From Spongilla lacustris (lineage: Eukaryota > Porifera > Demospongiae > Spongillida > Spongillidae): a stretch of DNA of 64,000 bases. Positions 1 through 12,177 of the stretch are shown one piece after another. The translations under genes were made by a program, and so were the position numbers. How positions within the stretch are numbered: the stretch's first letter is position 1; each line of letters opens with the position of its first letter. The DNA lies in NCBI GenBank assembly GCA_949361645.1, contig OX442424.1, forward strand, positions 814,241-878,240, written 5' to 3'. Under the pieces are notes generated by a model. The model saw only the letters and a program-made list of their open reading frames with translations. It made no database searches and had not been told where the DNA came from.

Positions 1-333
1 CCATCCGTACGTTCAGTTGCGTGCAGCAAAAACTATTCGGTTGGTTTCCAAGGATGGTTTTTCACAGAGAGCATTCACCTTGAGCTGCTGTATAACCGTT
101 GTGGATAGTTGAGCTATAAATATCCGGTTCTTTGGATCTATGCGGGGTCAAACATTTTATCCATTATTTTATCCACTTACATGTAATTCTATAATTTCTG
201 GGGTTATAGACATCTGATGTTTAAAAGCAAACCATGACTCAGCAGAACTAGCAAATCAAAAAGTTAAAACGAACCCAAGCACTGCATTAATTTTCCTGTC
301 ATGTCCAGTCGCGTCGATGCGCACAATTGAAAT

Positions 334-803
334 GGACCCTTTGCACGAAAGATCGGAAGTACGATAAACGTCACGTCCGGAGTAAAAACCACAGCGGTTG
401 CCTATAGAGACATCGTGTCACGTTCGCGGACCTTTGCGTAATAAAATGGCAATTCTCTTTCCCGCTCAGACATTTATCCTTCGGCCGATCCAGTTCCTGA
501 TCAAACTATGCTGCCAACAGTAAGTTTGACCGAGTCTGACATACCCAGAGCTTTTTAAAGCCATCCATTTTAAAAGGCTCCGTGTATGTCAGACTCCGTC
601 AAGCTTACTGTTAGCAGCATACTGAGCATAGTTTGACCAGGAACTGAATCGGCAGAAGGATCACTGTCAAGGAATGACTACGAGCGTTGCCATTTTATTA
701 CGCAAAGGTCCGCGAACGTGACACAATGTTTCTAGGCAACCGCTGTGGTTTTTACTCCGGACGTGACGTTTATCGTACTTCCGATCTTTCATGCAAAGGG
801 TCC
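334..803. mobile_element. Foldback element with identified empty site
   Basis: 470-bp near-perfect palindrome with ends GGACCCTTTGCA/TGCAAAGGGTCC. The flanks (218-333 and about 810-945) match 40890-41150, where the element is missing, so this is an insertion. A short AT duplication may flank it. No coding capacity, a MITE-like foldback. Confidence 0.8.
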
Positions 804-942
804 ATTCCACATAGATACGTTTTGCAAGGTCACGCGATACGTATTTAGAAGGAGGGCGTTACTAAATTCGACGACGTAGCCTTTGGTGACTGAACTGGAA
901 GGTAAGCGTACTACAGCGATGATCAGGAGGCATGTGGCTACT

Positions 943-1002
943 AGTTGGGCGTAGCCCGACCTTCGCGTATTAGCGGAAGAAGGTCGGGCTACGCCCAACT
1001 AT
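943..1002. mobile_element. Short AGTTGGGCGTAGCCCGACC palindrome
   Basis: About 60 bp, both arms complementary. The same termini bound a larger palindrome at 1505-1709 (nested in the MULE-like element) and a short one at about 6104-6151. A family of very small foldback elements. Confidence 0.65.
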
Positions 1003-1006
1003 GTGG

Positions 1007-2104
1007 TAGTCTCGTTCCCAGACCTATTTATTGAGAAACAAGGTAAAAATAGGGTCTGGTACAACGCGACCAAATTTCGGTTGCAAAGGGCTACGTAAGA
1101 AATCTAATTATACACATTCTTCAACATTAATTAAAAACAGTTAACTCTGGAATGTATTAAACGTTGCCGAGTTTTTGATGAGGTCCAGCGGTCTTATGAA
1201 GAAACAAGAATTCTAAATCCGGCGATTTAGGGCATGAGAGGCACATAGTGTGTTGAAAGGGGGCTTTGCCTAAGGTTAACAGGTCAAGCCTGCCTCTCCG
1301 TCTGCAACCCTCCCCTCTAAACAACTTATCCAGTCTGGAGGACAAAAGTATTTAACATTGAGGACAAAAGCATTGGGGACAAAAGCATTTCAAGGTCAGA
1401 AGTATGCGCCTGAGTCCAAAAAGATCCACTTGATACTCTCCTTGTATAACTTCTTTTTCAACATTTTCGCCACCGTGATCACTTCCTAGGCCTACCGTAC
1501 GTATACGCGTTGGGCGTAGCCCGACCATCGCGTGTATTGGCGGAAGGTAGCTAGGTCGGTATATACGTATACAATGTACATGTACCTTTGTTCCCATCTG
1601 ATAGCGTATGTGGGCTATACACAATAGCCCACATACGCTATCAGACGGGAACAAATCCATTGATACCCGACCTTCCGCCAATACGCGAAGGTCGGGCTAC
1701 GCCCAACTAACCTGATCCTTCATCAGTGCTATTAAGGGTGATATAACGATGGTGTCAAACAGCAGGCGAATTAAGTATGGCGTAGCATATTGTATTTCAG
1801 ACACCAGTTGGAAGGGACACAAATACATCTCTTCTCTTAGCAATTAATGCTCTGCCTCTTGTTCTAAATTCGTAGGATTCTGCAACAGCTCTCTAACGCT
1901 TCGACTTCGACAACACTAAGCGTACACGTAGCCATGTATGTGGGCACTCGACGCACTTAGACACGCCCAATATTAAAATTCCACGCATACCTGTAATCTG
2001 ATTGGTGCCGCCGAGATTCCAGCGCTTGCAACCGAAATTTGGTCGCGTTGTACCAGACCCTATTTACCTAGTTTCTCAATAAATAGGGTCTGTGAACGAG
2101 ACTA
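1007..2104. mobile_element. Mutator-like element with 9-bp target duplication
   Basis: 1,098 bp with inverted ends beginning TAGTCTCGTTCCCAGAC, flanked by ACTATGTGG at 998-1006 and 2105-2113. The inverted repeats continue past 60 bp. No transposase is recognisable. The 9-bp duplication and long TIRs fit a non-autonomous Mutator-like (MULE) element. Confidence 0.75.
1505..1709. mobile_element. Foldback element, GTTGGGCGTAGCCCGAC family
   Basis: Inverted ends as in the 943-1002 copy, with an inner palindrome around 1592-1651. Nested inside the 1007-2104 element. Confidence 0.6.
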
Positions 2105-2182
2105 ACTATGTGGCTACCAGAATCTACAAATCTCAAGTGGTAACGGATTTTCTATCACCACGAACAAGCTGAGCGTATTGCA

Positions 2183-2220
2183 TTATTCCAGAGATAATAT
2201 ATATTATCTCTGGAATAATC
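2183..2220. repeat. 38-bp palindrome
   Basis: ATTATTCCAGAGATAAT and its complement around TATA. A close relative (GCAGAGATAATATATTATCTCTGC-like, arms only) lies at 27959-27985. Absent from the paralogous copy at 41.2 kb, so an insertion. Confidence 0.7.
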
Positions 2221-2296
2221 GACGTACGTTGTCGTTTTGCCCCTACATATAAACATTATAGGTAAGGATTACAATTTCCAACAAGTTCCCATACAT

Positions 2297-2840
2297 TGCA
2301 GAGTGTGTGGGCAGAGGCTAACGAAGTACAGGTAAAAGAAAAGAACCAGCTCTGAGTGCATAGCATTCTCAGCTGAGCTGAAAATAGCTTTTGACATTGA
2401 CACATCTGGGGATGATGTCACTCTGAGATGTTCTGCATGCAATGTAAGTGGGTATGGAGAGAACCTATCACAAAGTGAGTGCATCACAAATGTGCAGTGA
2501 TGCTATTTGAGTGGCAAAACAAGTAAACATATGACATCATGGTGTATGTATGTGAGTGGACACAGCAGGAGGTAAACACTTGGTAGAGGTCATCACGCAG
2601 GCATCACACCTAATTCACTAATACCTCCTCTTGAGAAGATTGCCCCTCCTCCAGTTCTCCATAGTGAGCCTAGCCCACCTTTAGCAAGCGCTAACAACCT
2701 GTCAATGCCAGTCTGGTCAATGCTAAAGGAGCTGAAGTGTGCATTGTGCTCCAACATCCTCTCATAGCCACTGGACTGAACTGCAGTGTGGTGTACTGGT
2801 GTGCTCCAAATGCCTCTGGGAGTGGATAGCAGCATATGGT
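2297..2840 (+). pseudogene. RAG1-N-terminus-like zinc module, broken copy 1
   Basis: About 2298-2443 codes CRVCGQRLTKYR, an in-frame stop, then IAFSAELKIAFDIDTSGDD and RCSACN before a GTAAGT donor. About 2729-2840 keeps a RING-like remnant (ELKCALCSN, then a stop, LVCSKCLWEW in a shifted frame). The order CRxCG, hydrophobic helix, IDxxxDD, CxxC, then RING resembles the N-terminal zinc-binding region of RAG1 and N-RAG-type invertebrate proteins. Stops and frame breaks make it a pseudogene. Confidence 0.5.
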
Positions 2841-3478
2841 GCTAAGATTAAACATTAACTCTTTGGGTGCCAGATGTGTATAATAATGATATAATTATGT
2901 ACATGGTATACCTTGCACAAACTGTCAATTGCTGATAACTGCTTGCGTTAGTATCAATAGTCTCCCACATCAAAAATGTGCACACGTAGCATATGACCTG
3001 TGGGATGCACTGGCAACAGTTTGTGTAGTGTTGCTGAAATTTGAAGAGTTTTACTACTTCCTATAATTAGTTTATGCATGTACCGTATTCCTCCTCTTAC
3101 GTAACTCATTGCACCTTCAAGAACAGAATGGAGTTATTATTGTACCTCCATTTACATGTATGTCCTGATACCATGGACATTGCATGCATGGTATATATAT
3201 ACATGGTAGTGATATATATTATATATATAAATATGCATTTGGCACCAAAGGGCTAAGCTTATTAAAGTTATCATCTAATTGACACATGACAAAACAATCT
3301 GATTGGTCACAACCCAAGTTAGTTACATGTAGAAATATAAACACTACTTCTAGGTATGTGTTGTTCGTCCCCAGTCCTTCATACGTCGATCGGTTATATA
3401 AGACGGCAAAATCGCCTGGTCGCAGGGCTAAGGGTATATTAATCGGAAGTATAGGACCTTTTAAAAAGGCGGCTTGGT

Positions 3479-4267
3479 GCAAGGATTATTAACATTACAT
3501 GGATTGGAAACCCGCATTGAACGCACGTATAATTTTTTTTCACCATCCTCGTTTCGCCTCGTACCCCGACCAAGAGGCAAAACTAAGCCTTCTTTAGCCT
3601 TTAAAGAGGTTTGTATTTGCTGTACTAAGCTTTTGTGTGTTTTTTTATGTACAGATATGTAACAAAAGTGTCCTTTGTACAGTTTTTACCTGGTTTGCTC
3701 CGATTGAAATCATTATTTGGCACTTGGCGCCTCTGTACTGTGTGCTGGCTAGTTTCCGTACCGCCGGGATGGGCCAATTTTTATCGCTACAACGTTACCA
3801 TGTAGTCCTTGGAAGTTTATAGGCCGAGTTCGTCTCTCAGGTCTTAGAGGCATTGCGTTTTGGAGATAATAACCATTTTGTCGCGAAAAAGAGCTAGTTT
3901 TGTGGGCTGGCTTGTCGGGTCCAGCAAGGGATCAGTGGTGCTGTAAATAAGCGATTCGTGACATTCTACACAGTCGTTTATAAGCCGAGATTATAAATTT
4001 GTAGGGCAGTAGCCCTTTTTAACTGGCACCGGCTTTATATAACACTTAATAACTATAGATCGAATGCCTAAAGTGAAAAAGAGTACGAAGAAATTCAGAC
4101 AAAGCTCTGGCGTTAGTGTATGGCGTACACTCCCGTGCGCCTCTGCCTCCACCGTTGGTCTCATCTAGCTCTGAAGCAGCCGTGGTATCATGAATAATTC
4201 ATGCAAACGAGGATAGCGACACAAATTTTTGCGGGTTTCCAATCCATGTAATGTTAACAATCCTTGC
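3479..4267. mobile_element. TIR element with 5-bp duplication and empty site
   Basis: 789 bp. Inverted ends GCAAGGATT-TTAACATTACATGG (left has one change) and TTGGT duplications at 3474-3478 and 4268-4272. The uninterrupted equivalent is at 34961-34985 (GGCGGCCTGGTCACTG). No recognisable transposase; superfamily not assigned. Confidence 0.75.
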
Positions 4268-4639
4268 TTGGTCACTGATGCTGACGTCATCTTTTCTTTG
4301 CAGGATTGGGACTGGATATTCGAGACGTTAGCCCGGCAGCGGGATTCATAAGACCCACATCAAAATTAAGGTAAAGTATTGCTGTAAAGATGTATACTGC
4401 ATTCTGTTCTACGGTACCGGCTGGGAGTAGGGGCGTAGGCTTTAATCCATACCAGAGGGGCGTAGTGAACCCTGTGTTAAATCTTGGTTTGTCAGTCGGT
4501 TAGTTTGACCGGCCGGCTTTACAGTGCGGCGCCGCTCTCAGCGCACGATTGACGGCGCAATTAACAGACTCACACATGTGCTGTGAGCATGTCCATCTGA
4601 GAGTGGAACATTTATTACATGCAATACTGGTGGGACAGT

Positions 4640-5060
4640 GTGCCTGTAGCCGGGGGAGGGGGGGGGGGGGGGGGGTTCGAACGAGAGGCTCGTGTAAGGT
4701 CCGCTTAAAGGAGTCCGATCTCGGCTCCCCGACTTCGTCCGGTACTGGTAGTATCTGTGGCAGCTCATAGGCTAGGCGTAGGCCCGGCCCCCCCCCATCC
4801 CCCTTCCAATGCTATAATAGAAGGGGCCCTACATTATATAGTTCCCACAATATTTGGCGCTACGCTTGCGGAGAGAAAAAAAAATTATTCAGGTTACAAT
4901 GTCGTTTTTAACGATCCGCATTACCGACAGACGCGAGTGTCTCCAGCTCCAGAGTCCAGACCCTCCAAATGCCAAACACAAAGGGGGACCCCCCCCCCCC
5001 CCCACACACACACACACAATCTTATGCAGCTTTCTACGCCTATGCTAATTAGCCGAAGCC
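4640..5060. repeat. Poly-G and poly-C/CA low-complexity stretches
   Basis: A run of about 25 G near 4650-4675, a C run at 4780-4800, and C15 followed by (AC)n at 4985-5020. No gene is supported. Homopolymer lengths are likely assembly-sensitive. Confidence 0.7.
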
Positions 5061-5920
5061 TTAGACATGTACATGCAGAAAGATTGGAAACCGATCAATG
5101 AATTTAATGCCTTACGTTATTCACTGAAAGACTCATGAAAGCCTTGATAGGAAAGAGCCGTCTTTCCATGCAGCCCTGCTCTCCTCCATACAGTCATTAT
5201 GATATGGACGTTGACTTATAGACCCATTTGCATCCAAGCTCGATCCTTCATCCGCCCTTGAATTCTTTTTATGTATATAAGGTTTCATGAGATGTACATG
5301 TTTATGATATGTATAATGTAATAAATATTGGCAAAACTGATTAATAGTTGGCCCCTGCATGCTCATGTGCTGGCAGTATGTGTGTTGTACAGTGTACTTC
5401 GTGTACCGAATGTGAAGTAGTGCAGGTGGTGTGCAGTGAGCATATTCAAGACGCCAAAATGTACTTTACCGTAGAGAAATGGTGTATTAGTATGCAAGGG
5501 CGTAGACAAGTGGGGGGGGCTAAGTTAGTAACTATTATTAAAAACTCATTAATTTAACCATTTTGTGATGTCGTTGCTCTCCTGGCTTGCTACACATAAA
5601 CCAAAGAGCTGTACACTTCCAACTCAATCAGCTCATGACGATAACCTTGAGGGTAGAGGCAGTCATCTTCAAATCGACAATCCTGTCAGGCCCGTAGGCT
5701 GGTCGGGAGACGGGGGGGTTCGGGAAAGCAATAAGGTGGAACTGATTAAGAGCTGGGGTGGGAGCAGGAGGGGGCGTAGCCCCCTCTCGCCCAGCTAGGG
5801 GGTATGGGGGAGCGCTGTAAGCTCCCCCATCGGGATCTGGGGCGGAGCCCCAGCCGCTTTGCAACTTTTGCAATTTTTCAGCCACAAAACATAGCATAAT
5901 TGCATAGAAACATGGATAGC

Positions 5921-6292
5921 CCAGTTTGTGTTCGCGTTCAATAATGAAGTACATGTAGGTCTGGCTTGCGAGTTGCGAGTCTAAAGGCTGGCATACACGG
6001 GGCAACTTCCGGGCGATTTGTCGTATGCAACTCAAATGACTACATGTAACAGTATGCAAGTTGGGCGCTTTGCAACTTTTGCAATTTTTCAGCCACAAAA
6101 CATAGTTGGGCGTAGCCCGACCTTCGCGTATTGGCGGATACGCCCAACTAGCTTACTGTTACATGTAGTCATTTGAGTTGCATACGACAAATCGCCCGGA
6201 AGTTGCCCCGTGTATGCCAGCCTTTAGACTCGCAACTCGCAAGCCAGACCTACATGTACTTCATTATTGAACGTGAGCACAAACTGGGCTAA
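5921..6292. repeat. 370-bp palindrome inside hAT-like element
   Basis: Long complementary arms around a spacer that contains a short AGTTGGGCG foldback (about 6104-6151). Likely a foldback element nested in the hAT relic. Confidence 0.7.
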
Positions 6293-6829
6293 CAGTATGC
6301 ATGGGTAAAAGTTCCGCAATTCTTGATCGTATGCGGAAGTACTTCTACCCATAGTTGCATGGGAACCCGTAATTTAATTCACGGACCCTCCCCCTGTTCC
6401 GCCGCTGCTATTTGTTGTGGGCAGGACGTGGGCGCCCCATTTAGAATGGATGTCCCGCGGTTGCTAAGCCTACATGTATTGTTATCTCATTCTCGCGGGC
6501 TATAGCTATGCACGTATAGAAGTATATGAATAAATTATTTTGATGGCAAGCGGAACTAGTTCTGACCCCCCCCAGCCTACGGGCCTGCCTGTTCCGTTGC
6601 TCGATAAAGCACAGTCAATTAATCAAGCGGAACCATTTATGATTTATGCATGGCTCAGATTTTGGTAGTGCTGATAGACTTTATACAACACTGTTACTCA
6701 TTTTGATATCTATACTAGTTCTGGCATTGAGACTCAGAAACTTAACTTTCAGTCAGTTACATGTATTACATACATGAAGACATTGACCAGCTCAACAAAA
6801 GGAATACTTTTCAGAAGTGACTAAGATTC

Positions 6830-7009
6830 CCAAACTTATCAGTTCTACTTATGCCTGCGACTAACGCGACTTCTGAGAGAAGTTTCAGTGCTCTAAGAAG
6901 GTTAAAAACATGGCTTCGCACTACGACGAGCCAGCAAAGAATTAACTGGTGCATGATACTACACGTGCACCAGGATCGGCCGGAACAGATAAAAACTGTC
7001 AATCACTGA
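6830..7009 (+). pseudogene. hAT transposase C-terminal (dimerization) fragment
   Basis: Sixty codons ending in TGA: LMPATNATSERSFSALRRLK, then TWLRTTTSQQRIN. The SERSFS-ALRR motif is diagnostic for the hAT C-terminal dimerization region. No upstream catalytic part is recognisable in frame. Confidence 0.75.
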
Positions 7010-7701
7010 AATAGCAGATGAATTTCTCACAAGAAACCAAAGTAGAATTGATATCTTTGGTTTATTTAAGTAATAAGTATACAACTGATGGACCCGGCTA
7101 GAAGTGGAAATTTAAGCCTCTATCTTGTTTTATTGCCTGTCCTTCCTTGCAGGTGTTTCATTGAACTGAGTCCATGCTAGTTAGTATAAGTATAATCGAG
7201 AATGAGATTGTCATATATTTACTCATTTCAGGATTTTTTTTGTTTCAGAGCAAAATAAATAAATACACCTGTTGCATTATACTTTATTTTTGATTAGTTA
7301 TTCTATATACGTGATGTAATGCGCTTGCGACATTGTAACAACGTATCCAAACAATTACACGCAATTGTCAGTGTAATATGCGCGTGTGGTGTCACATACA
7401 ACTCTATTGAATAGAGCGCGCTTTACAATTGATTATTAACGACTTCAGAAATTTTAATAACTCAACTGCATAAATCTGGGGGGGCTAAAGCCCCCCCCCC
7501 CCCCCCCCCCCCCCCATGCACCCTCGTCTACGCCCTTGGACTATGAAGTGCCGAAAATAGGAAGTTGATAGCTTTAACCGTTCGGAAGTTATCGCAATTC
7601 AAACGTAATGCCATTTTTATAACATTTTTTGCGCTAGGTCCCCTTTTCTCGGAAACTTTCCCCTATAATTATATGGGACAGTTTCCGCGAAAATGTCCTA
7701 T

Positions 7702-8439
7702 AAATAATCGTGTTATAACTTTTGAATCGCTATATCTTCCGAACGGTAAAGGCCATCGAGTTCCTATTTTCAACACTTCATACTACACCATTGCTCTATG
7801 GTAAAATTCATTTTGGTGTCTTGCACTTGCTCCGTGCCAGCATTGCAACGTTCGATACCCCACCATGTTCAAACCCAACATAACTTTCTGTAGGAGTAAT
7901 CAAATCGCTTCAAATTCGGTTTATAGGTAGACTGAGAGGTCCTATACCTATCGATTTGTTCTGCTTGCTAATTTTTATATCATCCGTTACGGAGATACAG
8001 TTGAACAAACTAAGTGCACTTATTCCCGCTCGATTTGCGCCAATGATTCAGTTGGGCAAATCGCGTCCGCTCAATGTATGGGGGGCGGTGATTATATCAT
8101 TGGCGCGAATCAAGCGGGAAAGAGTGCACGTAGTTTGTTCAACTGTATTTCTGTAACGGATGACATAAAAATTAATGAACAGAATAAATCAATAGGTATA
8201 GGACCTCTCTACCTACAGACCGAATTTGAAGCGATTTGATTACTCCTATACAGAAAGTTAAGTTGGGTTTGAACATGGTGGGGTATCGAACGTTGCAATG
8301 CTGGCACGGAGCAAGTGCAAGACACCAAAATGTATTTTACCACAGAGCAATGGTGTAGCATGAAGTGCTGAAAATAGGAAGTCGATAGCCTTTACCGTTC
8401 GGAAGATATAGCGATTCAAACGTTATAACACGATTATTT
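7702..8439. mobile_element. Large foldback element, copy 1
   Basis: Near-perfect inverted repeat centred near 8065. The arms share blocks such as ACCGTTCGGAAG and GAGATACAGTTGAACAAACT with the copy at 28.2-29.0 kb. No protein coding seen in either. Confidence 0.75.
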
Positions 8440-8748
8440 TACAAGATATAAAAATTTAATTAAAATAAAATTGGTGATGTAGGATTTGTATAGATAGCAA
8501 TTGAGTAAAAAGTAAGGAAACAAGGAATTACGGATATTATGCATTCATTAAATTATAAATATTACAGACCTACATTATTTAGCAAATCTACCTGCCTGAA
8601 GGTCTGCTAAATGTAGGTATGTAATATTTATAATTTAATGAATGCATAATATCCGTAATTCCTTGTTTCCTTACTTTTTACTCAATTGCTATCTATACAA
8701 ATTCTACATCACCAATTTTATTTTAATTAAATTTTTATATCTTGTTTC
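8440..8748. mobile_element. Foldback MITE, ACAAGATATA family, copy 1
   Basis: 309-bp palindrome with ends ACAAGATATA/TATATCTTGT, abutting the previous foldback. Relatives lie directly after the gene B stop (39088-39379) and at 11862-12043. Confidence 0.8.
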
Positions 8749-9478
8749 ACTCCTTTTTTTCCCCCGGCGGGTTCCGACATGTACTTATACATTGCATGCA
8801 TGAGCACAAACGTAGAAGGAAGGGGAATCTTGGAATACAACCCTTTGCATCACATACATCACAGCAGTATGTACAATAGGACAGTTTGTTCTGCTCACTT
8901 GCTATCATCATTAAATCACATCACAATCAAACAATTTCCTTTAAACAGTTAATGTCTCTGAATTGGCATGTGACTGGAAGATGAGGGGATCCCTAAAGAA
9001 AGTAGTAGTGTAGGAAAGGAGGAATTAGTAGTGAAGTCACAAAATATAATGTGAGCTCAAACCATAATTGCCCTTCCCATGGCTCCAACCAAAACATCCT
9101 AAACTGACATACATGTAGCCCCAACCCGAATCTCCATCACAACTATCCTCACAGGATTCAAAGCCCTCACCTCTTGACTGAAGGTACTCATACGTTCTTC
9201 AAAGCCAGTAGTGAAGGCATCAGGAATAATCGCCATAAATGTCTGTCCTTGATGTGAGTACATGTATATGATCAGAGCAATTCGCCATTCACACAAAAGA
9301 TGCTTACCAGATTGCCTGCCTTTTATTTTGAATACTGATCCTCTTCGTACAATAAACAAGCACGTGCTTTTGCTTTGCTAAAATTTGAAGTAGTTGGGCT
9401 GGCCCGACTAAACTTAAAGGTCGTTCTTTTAATAGGGCTACTAGCTCTCACTTTCAGACGTGTTCCGCTCGTCTTTTA
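8749..9478. other. Unassigned intergenic sequence
   Basis: No conserved coding signal recognised. An 86-codon minus-strand ORF at 9099-9359 has no recognisable domain and is not called. Confidence 0.5.
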
Positions 9479-10600
9479 GAAGGGAATGGAGAAAGGAGGG
9501 AAGGGGGAGGGGAAGAGAGAGGAGGGAAGGGGGTGAAGAGAGGAGAGAAGGGGATAAGGAGAGAGGAGGGAAGGGGATAAGGAGAGAGGAGGGAAGGGGA
9601 TAAGGAGAGAGGAGGGAAGGGGGAGAGGAGAGAGGAGAGAGGAAGGGGGAGAGAAGAGAGGAGGGAAGGGGGAGAGGAGGAGGGAAGGGGAGAGGAAGGA
9701 AGGGGGAAAGGAGAGAGGAGGGAACTGGGAGAGGAGGGAAGGGGGAGAGGAGGAGGAAGGGGAGAGGAGGGAAGGGGGAGAGGAGAGAGGAGGGAAGGGG
9801 GAGAGGAGAGAGGAGGGAAGGGGGAGAGGAGAGAGGAGGGAAGGGGGAGAGGAGAGAGGGGGGAGTGGAGAGAAGAGGGAAGGGGAGAGGAGAGAAGAGA
9901 GAAGAAGGGGGTGAGGAGAGAGGAGGGAAGGGGGAGAGGAGAGAGGAGGGAAGGGGGAGAGGAGAGAGGAGGGAAGGGGGAGAGGAGAGAGGAGGGAAGG
10001 GGGAGAGGAGAGAGGAGGGAAGGGGGAGAGGAGAGAGGAGGGAAGGGGGAGAGGAGAGAGGAGGGAAGGGGGAGAGGAGAGAGGAGGGAAGGGGGAGAGG
10101 AGAGAGGAGGGAAGGGGGAGAGGAGAGAGGAGGGAAGGGGGAGAGGAGAGAGGAGGGAAGGGGGAGAGGAGAGAGGAGGGAAGGGGGAGAGGAGAGAGGA
10201 GGGAAGGGGGAGAGGAGAGAGGAGGGAAGGGGGAGAGGAGAGAGGAGGGAAGGGGGAGAGGAGAGAGGAGGGAAGGGGGAGAGGAGAGAGGAGGGAAGGG
10301 GGAGAGGAGAGAGGAGGGAAGGGGGAGAGGAGAGAGGAGGGAAGGGGGAGAGGAGAGAGGAGGGAAGGGGGAGAGGAGAGAGGAGGGAAGGGGGAGAGGA
10401 GAGAGGAGGGAAGGGGGAGAGGAGAGAGGAGGGAAGGGGGAGAGGAGAGAGGAGGGAAGGGGGAGAGGAGAGAGGAGGGAAGGGGGTGAGAAGAGAAGGG
10501 GGAGAGGAGAGAAGAGGGAAGGGGGAGATGAGGGGAGGGGAGAAGAGAATGGAGAGGAAGGGTAGGAGAGAAGAGAAGATGAGACAGGAGGGAAGGGGAG
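9479..10600 (+). repeat. Homopurine 23-bp minisatellite
   Basis: 1.1 kb that is almost purely A and G on the plus strand. The central part (about 9930-10480) is near-perfect copies of a 23-bp unit (GGGGGAGAGGAGAGAGG plus AGGGAA). Open frames of 394 and 247 codons on opposite strands arise only because the unit lacks stops. Confidence 0.95.
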
Positions 10601-11389
10601 GGGGATAGCTAGCACAACACTACACAACTTGGCAACATATCCATGAGACATGGCACACACTTTTCAACACACACAGTCACATACACCCACCTATTCAGAG
10701 TGGTTCACCCCCATCCTGGTGGGACGGTGTTCTGTTTTCCATCACCTTTGCAGCTTGAATGAGCAGCACCTGATTTGCTCTAGTGGGACCACGCAATTGT
10801 GGAGGACATTCCCGTTACCATTGTCGGCATTGAACAAAACTCACTTATAAATGGTCCTACCAACAGGTCATCTTTGACAGCTTGCTTACATGAGGGTGGG
10901 GGGCGCAAATATAGTGTTACTTTCGTTGTATGTTAGGTAGCTCACCTGTATAAGTCACCCATGGCCAATCAATGCCAACTTCTTTGGCCTTAATTGCGAC
11001 GGCCAGTTGCATGCAGTGGTTTTCCACCTTCACGCTATCCGCCTTCTTTCTGCCTTCATGCTAGCCTATCGATCCTTCTTACTTTTGCGATCGGCTTAAC
11101 CCACTTTGTAGCGTTCAATTGTTCTTTTTTTTTTCACGTGAACGGTCTTTCGGAGCTTCATCGCGCGACTCGTCAGCACAACCACACGTACAACTGTCAG
11201 TGTCATAATTTAACTGGCAATATTCTTGCACTATTCTTTTCTCTTGGCGATCGACGTGACTGCAGCTGCATACACTCGCCAGAAACACGTGTTCAACCAC
11301 AAGTTTATTCTGGATCTCCACTTTATGGTTTCCAAGGGCCGATAAAATCTGTTGTGGGCTATTGCTAACAAAACTAAGTTGCTAAAGAT
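10601..11389. other. Unassigned intergenic sequence
   Basis: Short ORFs (10650-10850, 10994-11368) show no domain, splice partners or paralogue in gene B's flank. No gene called. Confidence 0.5.
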
Positions 11390-11830
11390 CGAATTTGTGT
11401 CAAGCATAACTCCCCTTACGAAAATAATAAAACAAATCCGACTCGGCAGTAAGTTTGTAACTTGGTGGTTCTAGTGCTTCCGCATAACGGCTAACATTAC
11501 GCTTCAATCGTGACAAAGATACAGCACAATAAACCTCTTATCCGAGTGAATCTTATCTTATCAGATCCGGAAGAAGAAGAAGAAGAAGAAGAAGGAATCG
11601 TGTTTTCCCATGTTTTCAGGTTCTAGTGTGGGAACGAGTGAGCGTTATCTCTGTTGTCTGAGCTTTCTAAGCGTCGGCAGTTTTACTACATTGTAGATAA
11701 TCGTTGGCTGTATCCAAATACGCTCGCTAAATTCCAACTGATTCTACGGTGCATCGGCAATAATGGAATCTGGTGTTTTGCTAATCGTATTCATGACACT
11801 TCAAATCCTACATAGGACCTACTAACGTAG
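11390..11830 (+). repeat. Segment duplicated at 41510-41880
   Basis: Shared blocks include CCCCTTACGAAAATAAT, CTCGGCAGTAAGTTT, TTATCAGATCC and GTTTTACTACATTG in the same order, with scattered differences. Part of an older segmental duplication linking the regions around genes A and B. An (AGA)n tract lies near 11570. Confidence 0.7.
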
Positions 11831-11861
11831 GTCCCGATAATGTTACAAGATATAAAAACAT

Positions 11862-12043
11862 TCTCTCTGAGAAAGTTAGTGGTATATAGGATTTGAAAGC
11901 AATGGTGGTGTAAAAAGAAAGGGAACAAGGGATTCAGTGGAGATACAATGATTATTCCTATATTTAGCAACATATTTGTAATGACGTTCTATACAGTGCT
12001 AAATATAGGAATAATCATTGTATCTCCACTGAATCCCTTGTAG
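11862..12043. mobile_element. Foldback MITE, ACAAGATATA family, diverged copy
   Basis: Starts TTACAAGATATAAAAAC; an inner palindrome at about 11919-12043 has arms GGATTCAGTGGAGATACAAT and complement. Confidence 0.65.
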
Positions 12044-12177
12044 TCGTTTTCAAGAGGTCCATAATAAATGGAGAAACTGTTCAAAGTGTACAGCCTGAGT
12101 TGACAGAATTTTGTGACAAGTACAAGTTGAATACATTCCTATGCCTCAGGAATTGTTAAGTTTTGCGGAAGTTCAAG

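Larger units (their letters stand above)
5495..7538. mobile_element. hAT-like element, degenerate
   Basis: Inverted ends CAAGGGCGTAGAC/GTCTACGCCCTTG. It sits inside a foldback element: the sequence left of it (to 5494) and right of it (from 7539) joins to match 28860-28935. The flanking duplication is worn. It contains the GGGGGAGCGCTGTAAGCTC-type hairpin block at about 5808-5860 also found at 33.3-33.8 kb, a 370-bp palindrome (5921-6292) and a transposase remnant. Confidence 0.65.

Noticed and set aside
3074..3822. Overlapping short ORFs
   Set aside because: They cross the boundary of a resolved transposon insertion (from 3479), and the flanking duplicate at 34.8 kb does not keep the frames.
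9476..10660. 394- and 247-codon ORFs in the purine array
   Set aside because: Products of a 23-bp unit with no stops in any frame; composition is repeat only.
10994..11368. 124-codon ORF as a gene
   Set aside because: No domain, signal, splice partner or conserved counterpart.
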